Shown here: piece by piece, positions 1 through 6,053 of the stretch | Layout of the letters: each line of letters begins with the position of its first letter | How positions within the stretch are numbered: position 1 is the stretch's first letter | Source of the DNA: JBNJEM01 sp051745935 | Lineage (GTDB): Bacteria > Planctomycetota > Planctomycetia > Pirellulales > Pirellulaceae | Assembly: GCA_051745935.1 (NCBI GenBank) | Contig: JBNJEM010000349.1 | Coordinates: 1 to 8,173 of the forward strand | DNA length: 8,173 nt | Direction of reading: 5' to 3' | Program-made: the position numbers and the translations under genes | Notes under the pieces: model-generated | Seen by the model: only the letters and a program-made list of their open reading frames with translations | The model's database searches: none | Told to the model about the DNA's origin: nothing

Positions 1-633
1 GGAAAACGCAAGTACCCATCTTTGGGTACGACCACTTCCATTCTTTTCGTGTTGAACAGTCAGGATGTAAACCTTCCAATGATGATGACCCAGAGTATCG
101 GGTCCTTCTTCCGGTATCCGAGTTTCGCCACGGCGATCCAAGATGGCCCCCAACGCGAACTCCTGCGGAAAATGCTGGGAACGTGGATCGAAACTTCCGA
201 AGGTTGGGACGCGCATCACGCCATGTGTTTGGCGATGCAGTATAACATGCCGGTCGGCGTCCGCCCCGCAAGACGCATCTTGGAAGGCGAGATGAAACAG
301 CCGAACACGCATTTTCTGGGGTACGCGTTATTCACCGTGGCGAGGTTCGGGGACACGTCGGACTATTCTCTGGTGGAATCCTTCCTGGATGACGAAACGC
401 CGTACGGCGGCACGATCGCGGTGGCCGGCAAAAAGAAGATTCGCACCCAGATGCGCGACATTGCACTAGCCACCCTGGTTCAGTTGGCGGGACTGAACCA
501 CAAAGAGTTTGGCTTCAGCCGCTATCGCATCCATCCCCACTACGTTTTCAATACCAGCTCGCTTGCGTTCGAGTCCGACGAGAAACGTGACGCAGCGATC
601 CGGAAGTGGTTCGAATTCCGCCAAAAAGAGTGA
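1..633 (+). CDS. HEAT-like hypothetical protein, 5' end outside window
   Basis: The reading frame is open from base 1 (the first codons read GKRKYPSLG) to TGA at 631-633, so the gene starts upstream of the window. The TTG at 22 is only the first possible start codon and has no ribosome binding site. The 210 visible residues are mostly alpha-helical in character, and the charged and aliphatic pattern suggests HEAT-like repeats. The C-terminal part has an RDIALATLVQLAGLNHKEFGF segment followed by an ESDEKRDAAIRKW segment; from memory this resembles the end of a conserved planctomycete hypothetical family (RDVALA, LTGQ, K-E/D-YGF, then a W near the end). Repeat proteins of this type are usually binding scaffolds; no enzyme motif is visible and the function is unknown. 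The next gene begins 137 bases downstream. The last codons lie in a tandem duplication. Confidence 0.8.
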   Translation, partial: GKRKYPSLGTTTSILFVLNSQDVNLPMMMTQSIGSFFRYPSFATAIQDGPQRELLRKMLGTWIETSEGWDAHHAMCLAMQYNMPVGVRPARRILEGEMKQPNTHFLGYALFTVARFGDTSDYSLVESFLDDETPYGGTIAVAGKKKIRTQMRDIALATLVQLAGLNHKEFGFSRYRIHPHYVFNTSSLAFESDEKRDAAIRKWFEFRQKE

Positions 634-648
634 CGCCAAAAAGACTGA
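619..648 (+). repeat. 15-bp tandem direct repeat duplicating the stop codon
   Basis: Bases 619-633 (CGCCAAAAAGAGTGA) are followed directly by 634-648 (CGCCAAAAAGACTGA), identical at 14 of 15 positions. The unit is a multiple of three and in frame with the upstream gene, so the gene ends RQKE-stop and is followed in frame by RQKD-stop. This is most simply a slippage duplication and gives two in-frame TGA codons 15 bases apart. Confidence 0.9.
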
Positions 649-665
649 GTGCCTCGGTGTCCGCC

Positions 666-694
666 TTGACAGATAAGGCCGGGGATGAAAAACT
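666..694 (+). promoter_or_regulatory. possible promoter of the 771-2441 gene (weak)
   Basis: A perfect TTGACA sits at 666-671. At the usual spacing the -10 position holds only AAAACT (689-694), a poor match to TATAAT. The gap between genes is the expected place for a promoter, but half the signal is weak and TTGACA alone can occur by chance. Confidence 0.2.
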
Positions 695-732
695 CACCCC
701 AAATCCCCCGTGGACAAGCATCCAGCACGACA

Positions 733-748
733 AACGAATCAACGAATC
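733..748 (+). repeat. 8-bp tandem repeat (AACGAATC twice)
   Basis: AACGAATC occurs at 733-740 and again at 741-748, followed by a further AAC. It lies in the leader of the next gene, just before its ribosome binding region. It is a short repeat with no known role. Confidence 0.7.
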
Positions 749-770
749 AACAACAGGGGTGAGTCGAAGG

Positions 771-2441
771 ATGTCGAGCGATTTCGAGCAAGAAACCGCC
801 ACCAGCGAATCCATCTCCACGAATGGCCGTAAAACAAGGCTCCAGCGGGTCCGCTCGTTTCTGGCTGGAGTCGCCTATACAGCATTGGTTGTGGTGATTG
901 TCGCGTGTCCGGTCGGGATTGTCGTCCTGCGATGGCGGGCGGAGTCCATTGGGTTTGACGTGGCTAACGTGGGCACGTTCGTGCTGGGATTCCTAGCGCT
1001 ACTTGCCCTCATACCGCTGATTCTCCTGCAAAGCCACGTGCGCCTGCTCAACCGCCTCCTTGCCGTAAGCGTGGTCGTGATTCTCATTTGGGCCCCGTTT
1101 CTCACGCTGCGCGTCCAAGGGTTTGATGGGCGATTGATGCCCATTGTCCGCTGGCGGTGGGCACCGGAACAGGAGGAGTTGCCGGAAGCGCCGGAAATCT
1201 CGGCGGACCAGCGCCAGGTTGATTTGGCCACGCGGACGCCCGACGATTTCCCCCAATTTCTGGGGCCGGGACGCAACGCCGACTTGCCTCATGTTCAGCT
1301 TAAGCGGGACTGGAAGGCCCATTCCCCGACACTCCTATGGCGACGCCCCATCGGCGCGGGCTGGTCGAGCATCAGCGCGGTGAACGGGTACGCGGTGACC
1401 ATGGAACAGCGACGGGAAAAGGAAATCGTTACCTGTTACTCGATTGACAGCGGCGAGGTGAAGTGGGCACGGGGCCACGCGGCTCGCCACGAGACCGTTA
1501 TGGGAGGGGTAGGACCTCGTAGTACCCCCACCATCCATGAGGGGTTCGTCTATGCGCTGGGCGCAACCGGCTATTTAAGCTGTCTTGACGGGGCGACCGG
1601 AGAATTGGTTTGGGATGACGATTTGCGCCAGCGCTGCGGGGTCACGAAACAACAGGATTTGGCCGCCGTCAGCTGGGGACGCGCCGCTTCCCCGCTCGTG
1701 GCCCACGATCTTCTGGTGGTGCCACTCGGCGGGCCTCGCGAGGGGACCTGTTACAGCTTGATTGCGTACGATAAAACGAGCGGAGACGTGCGTTGGATGG
1801 GCGGAGATCAGCAAATCAGCTACGCCTCTCCGTCGCTGGAAACCCTCTGTGGTCGTGAGCAAATCGTGATCGTCAACGAAAACGCCGTCTCCGGGCACCG
1901 GTTGGACGATGGCCAGGTGCTGTGGTCCTACGACTGGGAAGGGCAAAGCAACGGTGAGCCGAATTGTTCGCAAGCCGTCGTGCTGTCCGACAACCGGGTG
2001 CTACTGACCAATCGCAGGAAAGCAGAACTCATTCAACTGGAACCGGTGGCCAACGATTCACTGCGTGCCAAGAGCATTTGGCTGGCACATGGGAAACTGA
2101 AGACCAAATTCACGAACGTCGTCGTGCGGGATGGCTATATCTATGGACTCTCGGACGGGATACTCGAGTGCGTCGAACTAGCAACCGGACAACGCTGCTG
2201 GAAGAGCCGTCGGGGGAACTACGGACATGGTCAAATTCTAGGCGTGGGGGATGTCATTCTGGTCCAAGCGGAGTCGGGACATGTTGTGATGGTAGAGTTC
2301 AATCCGGATCAACTCGTTGAACTTGGCCGCTTCGAGGCATTGTCGGAGCGGACCTGGAACAATCCCTGCCTGTTCGGGTCGACACTGTTGGTACGTAATG
2401 CGTCCGAGATCGCCTGCTACCGTCTGCCCCTCAGGCAATAG
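771..2441 (+). CDS. Membrane-anchored PQQ-like beta-propeller protein
   Basis: 556 residues. The frame is open back to GTG 606, but that would overlap the previous gene; ATG 771 is preferred because AGGGG (755-759) and GAAGG (766-770) precede it. The N-terminus (1-30) is polar and basic. Three hydrophobic segments follow at about 31-53, 67-86 and 95-113, so by the positive-inside rule the large C-terminal domain should lie outside the cytoplasmic membrane. That domain opens with FPQFLGPGRNA (160-170), the planctomycete variant of a W/F-P-x-F-x-G-P-x-R motif, and then carries repeated blade motifs of the form D-x-x-(T/S)-G-x-x-x-W: near 222-232, 271-281, 332-342, 375-385 and 467-477. This is a PQQ-like (BamB-type, PQQ_2) propeller. 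Such domains often bind no PQQ, and no dehydrogenase active site is evident. A scaffold, sensor or binding role is possible; substrate and partners are unknown. It differs from the downstream propeller protein in its three-helix anchor. Confidence 0.88.
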   Translation: MSSDFEQETATSESISTNGRKTRLQRVRSFLAGVAYTALVVVIVACPVGIVVLRWRAESIGFDVANVGTFVLGFLALLALIPLILLQSHVRLLNRLLAVSVVVILIWAPFLTLRVQGFDGRLMPIVRWRWAPEQEELPEAPEISADQRQVDLATRTPDDFPQFLGPGRNADLPHVQLKRDWKAHSPTLLWRRPIGAGWSSISAVNGYAVTMEQRREKEIVTCYSIDSGEVKWARGHAARHETVMGGVGPRSTPTIHEGFVYALGATGYLSCLDGATGELVWDDDLRQRCGVTKQQDLAAVSWGRAASPLVAHDLLVVPLGGPREGTCYSLIAYDKTSGDVRWMGGDQQISYASPSLETLCGREQIVIVNENAVSGHRLDDGQVLWSYDWEGQSNGEPNCSQAVVLSDNRVLLTNRRKAELIQLEPVANDSLRAKSIWLAHGKLKTKFTNVVVRDGYIYGLSDGILECVELATGQRCWKSRRGNYGHGQILGVGDVILVQAESGHVVMVEFNPDQLVELGRFEALSERTWNNPCLFGSTLLVRNASEIACYRLPLRQ

Positions 2442-2450
2442 GGCAGGCGG
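2420..2450 (+). terminator. hairpin across the stop codon of the first propeller gene
   Basis: The arms CCGTCTGCCC (2420-2429) and GGGCAGGCGG (2441-2450) pair over 10 bp (one T-G pair) around an 11-base loop. The stop codon TAG (2439-2441) lies at the loop-stem junction. An alternative pairing of 2411-2417 with 2443-2449 (7 bp) is also possible. No T-run follows directly, so it is not a standard intrinsic terminator; it may stop transcription, stabilise the 3' end or slow the terminating ribosome. Confidence 0.45.
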
Positions 2451-2598
2451 ATCACGCCGTGCATGGATAAGCGGCCTTTTCTCTTTTGGACATACACCAG
2501 GACGTGCTGCGGAACGGACGTCATCCTTGGCGGAGCATCCAAGGTTTGCCTATCCTTCGTAATTCCCCCCAAAAAATCTCCAGGGCTCTTTTTTCGGG

Positions 2599-2627
2599 TT
2601 GCTGTTGCAGAGTACAATCGATCTAAT
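2599..2627 (+). promoter_or_regulatory. possible promoter of the secreted propeller gene
   Basis: TTGCTG (2599-2604) and TCTAAT (2622-2627) are exactly 17 bases apart, and transcription would start near 2634, about 36 bases before ATG 2670. The -10 box matches the consensus at five of six positions, but the -35 box at only the first three. A second -10-like TACAAT lies at 2613-2618. The 228-base gap holds no other gene. Confidence 0.35.
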
Positions 2628-2669
2628 CGAAACAGTACATTGAACTGACAAGAACCGGGAGCCACACCT

Positions 2670-3938
2670 ATGATTCGCACCTTCACGTTCTGCTTGCTTT
2701 GTCTGACCCTCTGTTCCGGTGGCGATTGGACGCGTTTTCGTGGGCCACGAGGGGCCGGCGTGTCCGAGGAGACCGGTCTGCCGACCACGTGGACCGCCAC
2801 GGAGAACGTGGCCTGGAAAACAGCTCTGCCGGGCTTCGGCAGTTCCAGCCCCATCACGTTGGACGACCGTGTCTTTTTGACGTGTTACAGCGGCTATGGC
2901 TTGGACGCTGACCAGCCCGGAGACCAAAGCCGGCTGACACAACACACCTTATGTATCGATCGAGCCACGGGCCGGATCCGTTGGAAGCGGTCGATCGAGC
3001 CCCGGCTGCCGGAAACGGACTATGCGGACGGCCGCATCGATCTGCACGGCTACGCCTCGGCCACCCCCGTCACGGACGGTCGGGCCGTGTATGTTTTCTT
3101 TGGCAAGTCGGGTGTGTTCAAGTACTCCTTGGACGGGGAACTGCTATGGCGGGCCAGCGTGGGCACCGGCATCGATTCGCACAACTGGGGCTCGGGCGCC
3201 TCGCCGATCGTGCACGATGACCTGTTGATCGTCAACGCCAGTTCCGAAAGCGAGTCGATCCGGGCATTGGATACGAAGACAGGCGAAGAGGTCTGGCACG
3301 CCGGCGAAATCGTGGACTCCTGGAGCACGCCTTTGGTCGTTTCCGCGGCTGACGGGTCGGACGAGTTGGTGGTGGTTGAGCGAAGCAAGGTGTTGGGATT
3401 GGATCCCGCTACCGGCCAGCAACTCTGGTACTATGACAAACCCTCGGACTACGTCTGCCCATCCGTGATTGCCCACGAGGACGTGGTCTATCTCATCAAC
3501 AGCCGCTTCAAGGCGTTGCTCATGGCCGTCCGCGTGGGAGGGCAAGGTGACATCGCGGACTCGCACGTGCTGTGGTCCAAGCGGTGGACGACCCGTGTCA
3601 GCACGCCTGTCTACCACGAGGGGCATCTGTATGGCATCGATTTCCGAGGTCGAGCCTACTGTATCAATGCGGAGTCGGGAGAGCAAATCTACGAGGAACG
3701 GTTGAGCATCTCCGGGTCCGGGGACAAAATCTATGCGTCCCTCGTGGCAGCCGATGGAAAGATCTACGGCGTGACCCGCCTCGATGGCACCGTGGTGCTG
3801 GCCCTGGAGCCTCGGTTCCAGTTGCTGGCGCATAATCACCTGGGCGACGACAGTGTCTTCAACGCCACGCCGGCCGTCGGCAACGGCCAGTTGCTGCTGC
3901 GGTCCGACCGCGCCCTCTACTGTATCGAGCGCCAGTAG
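2670..3938 (+). CDS. Secreted PQQ-like beta-propeller protein
   Basis: 422 residues. ATG 2670 follows GGGAG (2657-2661) by 8 bases. The first ~18 residues form a short signal peptide (MIRTF, then a hydrophobic LLCLTLC stretch). Cys15 is preceded by LTL, a poor lipobox because the -1 residue is Leu, so ordinary signal peptidase cleavage near CSG-GD is more likely. The mature protein starts with DWTRFRGPRGAGVS, the typical opening of planctomycete propeller proteins, then VAWKTALPGFGSSSPI. Blade motifs of D-x-x-T/S-G-x-x-W type are at 97-105 (DRATGRIRW), 201-209, 245-253 and 333-341 (degenerate, ending in Y). This is a BamB-like PQQ_2 propeller with no separate catalytic domain. It acts outside the cytoplasm; no ligand can be named. 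It is shorter than the upstream protein and lacks the membrane helices, and both share the F-x-G-P-x-R opening, so they look like distant paralogues. Confidence 0.9.
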   Translation: MIRTFTFCLLCLTLCSGGDWTRFRGPRGAGVSEETGLPTTWTATENVAWKTALPGFGSSSPITLDDRVFLTCYSGYGLDADQPGDQSRLTQHTLCIDRATGRIRWKRSIEPRLPETDYADGRIDLHGYASATPVTDGRAVYVFFGKSGVFKYSLDGELLWRASVGTGIDSHNWGSGASPIVHDDLLIVNASSESESIRALDTKTGEEVWHAGEIVDSWSTPLVVSAADGSDELVVVERSKVLGLDPATGQQLWYYDKPSDYVCPSVIAHEDVVYLINSRFKALLMAVRVGGQGDIADSHVLWSKRWTTRVSTPVYHEGHLYGIDFRGRAYCINAESGEQIYEERLSISGSGDKIYASLVAADGKIYGVTRLDGTVVLALEPRFQLLAHNHLGDDSVFNATPAVGNGQLLLRSDRALYCIERQ

Positions 3939-3962
3939 GCCCGATCGGAAAACACTGGTCGC
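3929..3962 (+). terminator. hairpin across the stop codon of the secreted propeller gene
   Basis: GCGCCAGT (3929-3936) pairs with 3954-3962 (ACTGG, one bulged T, CGC), giving an 8-bp stem with one bulge and a 17-base loop. The stop codon TAG (3936-3938) starts at the last stem base. The loop contains the self-complementary CCGATCGG. No T-run follows. The role is unproven; see the matching structures at 2420-2450 and 5883-5908. Confidence 0.4.
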
Positions 3963-4166
3963 TGACCCGTCCAATCCAGCAACGCGACACGGTTTGAGAT
4001 CCGATTTGCCTGACATGATTGGATATTCGTGGCGAGGCCCCGTGTAAGCCATGCCGCCACTCGTGACCGAACAATCAACGGAAAAACAATTCGTGGCCGA
4101 CAGGGCCATCCGGTCCTGCCCCCCTTTTCTGTTCCACTCCCCCCGGAAGCCGGGAGAAAGCCCTTT

Positions 4167-4195
4167 TTGACGCCTCGCACTGAAGTCGCTAAAAT
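4167..4195 (+). promoter_or_regulatory. sigma70-type promoter of the oxidoreductase gene
   Basis: TTGACG (4167-4172, five of six consensus bases) and TAAAAT (4190-4195, five of six) are separated by exactly 17 bases. Transcription would start near 4202 and give a leader of about 250 bases before ATG 4454. This is the best-formed promoter in the window. The call is by eye and a start site has not been mapped. Confidence 0.65.
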
Positions 4196-4340
4196 CGCTA
4201 TTGTTGTCCTGCGGGGTAGAAGAAAAGGATGCAGCTCGCTATAGAGAGAAGGGGCACGCGGTAGGGGGTGGGTAGTTGAAAGGAGGGGCCACCGGAAGCG
4301 GTTCTTCGAGGGGGGGCGTCCTTTCACGCGTTGTTCGCTG

Positions 4341-4380
4341 GTTACGTCGCCGGGGTTTCGCGTGACGCTCTCCACGTAAC
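4341..4380 (+). other. leader hairpin GTTACGT/ACGTAAC
   Basis: GTTACGT (4341-4347) is the exact reverse complement of ACGTAAC (4374-4380). The 26-base interval contains a smaller GCG-TGA-CGC element. It lies in the predicted untranslated leader and may fold in the RNA. No known riboswitch class is recognised. Confidence 0.4.
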
Positions 4381-4411
4381 AGAGATTCCCTAATAGCCCA
4401 TACAAGTCTGA

Positions 4412-4430
4412 GCGGTTCTTGCTGAGCCGC
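4412..4430 (+). other. leader hairpin just upstream of the ribosome binding site
   Basis: GCGGTTC (4412-4418) pairs with GAGCCGC (4424-4430), 7 bp with one T-G pair and a 5-base TTGCT loop. It ends 11 bases before the GAAGGA at 4442-4447, so it could affect ribosome access. The position is seen directly; the function is inferred. Confidence 0.45.
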
Positions 4431-4441
4431 GTGCCGTGATC

Positions 4442-4447
4442 GAAGGA
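4442..4447 (+). promoter_or_regulatory. ribosome binding site that fixes the start at 4454
   Basis: GAAGGA ends six bases before ATG 4454. The earlier in-frame GTG (4436) would place this site inside the coding region, and the Tat signal reads properly from 4454, so ATG 4454 is chosen. Confidence 0.7.
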
Positions 4448-4453
4448 ATCTTC

Positions 4454-5896
4454 ATGCCAAACAGTAGAACGACTCGGCGAAAAATGTTGCGGCAAATGGC
4501 AGGCGCCACGCTGGCCTTGCCCGCATTCCTTTCCTGCTCCTGCCGTCCTCGGAAGCCTTCCACGGGGCCGGGGGGCTCGGCATCTTCGCGAGCGGACGGG
4601 AAGCGGGCCCGAAGTCCGAACGAACAGATTGGGGTGGGCATCATCGGCTGCGGCAGACGCAACGGGCAGCTCCTCATCGGAAAAGGTGGCCAGGGAGCGC
4701 CGCCCGCCCATGCGCGGATTGTCGCCGTGGCCGACTACAACCTGAAACGGGCTGACAGATGGGGCCGGGTTCACGGGACCAGAAACATCTATCAGGATTA
4801 CCGCGAGTTGCTGGATCAGAAAGAGGTGGATGTGGTCATCTACGCCACTCCGGAGCACCAGCACTACCTGCCCTGCATCCATGCGTGCCAGGCGGGCAAG
4901 GACCTATACGGCGAACAGCCCCTGAGCCATACAATCGCCGAGGGGCGGAAGATGGTGGAAGCGGTTCGCAAGCACGGTCGGGTCTTTCAAACCGGCGAGC
5001 AGCAGCGGTCTCACCCCACGACGCGAAAAGCCGTGGAACTGATCCGCAACGGACGGATTGGCAAAATCCAGCAGGTCATCGGCTACAACTATCCCAGCGC
5101 GTTCGAGTGCGATTTTCCCGCGAGACCGATTCCCGAATGGCTTGACTGGGACGCCTGGTGTGGGCCGAACGAAGTGGTCCCCTACCACACCGATGTCTAT
5201 GTGTCGCGTGTGCCATACGAACCGGAAGATTGTTACTATAAGTACCCGGCGGAGCAGTACGCGGTGGGCCCGGGGTGGATGTCCTTTCGACCGTACTCCG
5301 GGGGTGAGTTGCCGAACTGGGGATGCCACGGACTGAGCATGGTCCACTGGGCCCTCGACATGGACGAGAGCGGTCCCGTGGAGGTTTGGGTGGATCCCGC
5401 CGAGAAAATGGAGACGGTGATCTATCACACACCGGAAACGCCTGCCCGCGGCGACGCCCTCTGTTCAAAAACGTTCATTCACTACAAGTACGCCAACGGC
5501 GTCGTTCTGTCGCTGACAAGCCGAGTCAAAAAGTTGGGGGGAGGCGCGACCTTCGTCGGCGACAAGGGCAAGATCACGGTTTTCCGCGAAGGTTACGAGT
5601 GTGAACCTGTCGGTCTCGATGAAGACCCCCTGCCGCCCGATGCCTTTCGCGTGTATGAGAGCGACAACCATATGCAGAACTTCTTCGACTGTGTCGTCTC
5701 GCGGAAAGACCCCATCATGAAGGTCGAGGCCGGGCACAGCGTGGCCACCTTGTGTCACCTGGGCAATATCGCTCGCCGGCTGGGACGCCGCCTGAAATGG
5801 GACCCGGAGCAGGAGACATTCCCCGGCGACGAGGAAGCAAACGCACACCTTGATTTTGAAAGACGCAAAGGCTATGAGCTTCCCAGCGAGGTCTAG
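4454..5896 (+). CDS. Tat-exported Gfo/Idh/MocA family oxidoreductase
   Basis: 480 residues. The N-terminus has a twin-arginine signal: T7-R8-R9-K10-M11-L12, then a hydrophobic stretch to about residue 27. FLSC (26-29) is close to a lipobox but has Phe at -3, so a Tat lipoprotein is possible, not certain. A linker (30-57) rich in G, S, P and R follows. The Rossmann domain begins at about 59 with the NAD(P) loop GIIGCGRRNG (62-71) and an acidic D94 at the end of the second strand. ATPEHQHY (131-138) and YGEQPLSHTIAEGR (152-165) are family landmarks, and NWGCHGL (288-294) begins the second signature. The C-terminal alpha/beta domain ends near 440. Family members oxidise or reduce sugars, inositols and similar compounds; a few hydrolyse glycosides with bound NAD. 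The usual EKP lysine is Gln155, and the Asp usually four residues before the conserved His is Asn288. The substrate cannot be named. A strong promoter lies upstream. Confidence 0.93.
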   Translation: MPNSRTTRRKMLRQMAGATLALPAFLSCSCRPRKPSTGPGGSASSRADGKRARSPNEQIGVGIIGCGRRNGQLLIGKGGQGAPPAHARIVAVADYNLKRADRWGRVHGTRNIYQDYRELLDQKEVDVVIYATPEHQHYLPCIHACQAGKDLYGEQPLSHTIAEGRKMVEAVRKHGRVFQTGEQQRSHPTTRKAVELIRNGRIGKIQQVIGYNYPSAFECDFPARPIPEWLDWDAWCGPNEVVPYHTDVYVSRVPYEPEDCYYKYPAEQYAVGPGWMSFRPYSGGELPNWGCHGLSMVHWALDMDESGPVEVWVDPAEKMETVIYHTPETPARGDALCSKTFIHYKYANGVVLSLTSRVKKLGGGATFVGDKGKITVFREGYECEPVGLDEDPLPPDAFRVYESDNHMQNFFDCVVSRKDPIMKVEAGHSVATLCHLGNIARRLGRRLKWDPEQETFPGDEEANAHLDFERRKGYELPSEV

Positions 5897-5908
5897 AAGC
5901 CTCGCTGG
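5883..5908 (+). terminator. perfect 9-bp hairpin across the oxidoreductase stop codon
   Basis: CCAGCGAGG (5883-5891) and CCTCGCTGG (5900-5908) are exact reverse complements around the 8-base loop TCTAGAAG, which contains the stop codon TAG (5894-5896). Only TTAA follows, not a T-run. It could be a terminator lacking the usual U-tract or an mRNA 3'-end structure. Confidence 0.5.
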
Positions 5909-6053
5909 TTAACGGCATACGGATCACGGTTTGCCTGTTCGCGCCCCGCGTTAATCGTTGCAAACAAGCTCGGCTACTCGAGTTGAGAAAACTTGCCCCC
6001 TTTGTACTTCGAATCTTCACGGCATGAAAGACGCACGAATAGGGATTACGCGG

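Larger units (their letters stand above)
3939..4453 (+). other. 515-base non-coding gap with promoter and long leader
   Basis: No ORF here has a credible start or family match. The left part (3963-4140) shows nothing clear. A small hairpin, CCCGG (4142-4146) with CCGGG (4150-4154), is followed ten bases later by TTTTT (4164-4168) and could be a weak terminator. The promoter at 4167-4195 follows, then a leader of about 250 bases. The leader contains GC-rich tracts, an orphan AAAGGAGGGG (4279-4288) with no start codon after it, and two hairpins listed separately. Confidence 0.7.

Noticed and set aside
606..770. N-terminal extension of the first propeller gene back to GTG 606
   Set aside because: It would overlap the previous gene, has no ribosome binding site and adds 55 residues without family character; ATG 771 is better.
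2571..2598. A6/T6 inverted tract (2571-2576, 2589-2594) as an intrinsic terminator
   Set aside because: The interior does not pair and the GC part of the stem needs a bulge; too weak to claim.
2463..2648. 61-residue plus-strand frame between the two propeller genes
   Set aside because: No ribosome binding site, no recognisable protein features, and it overlaps the probable promoter of the next gene.
3144..4109. 321-residue minus-strand frame opposite the secreted propeller gene (and another at 3917-4882)
   Set aside because: Both are long only because the DNA is GC-rich; they lie opposite strongly supported genes or the leader region and show no family motif.
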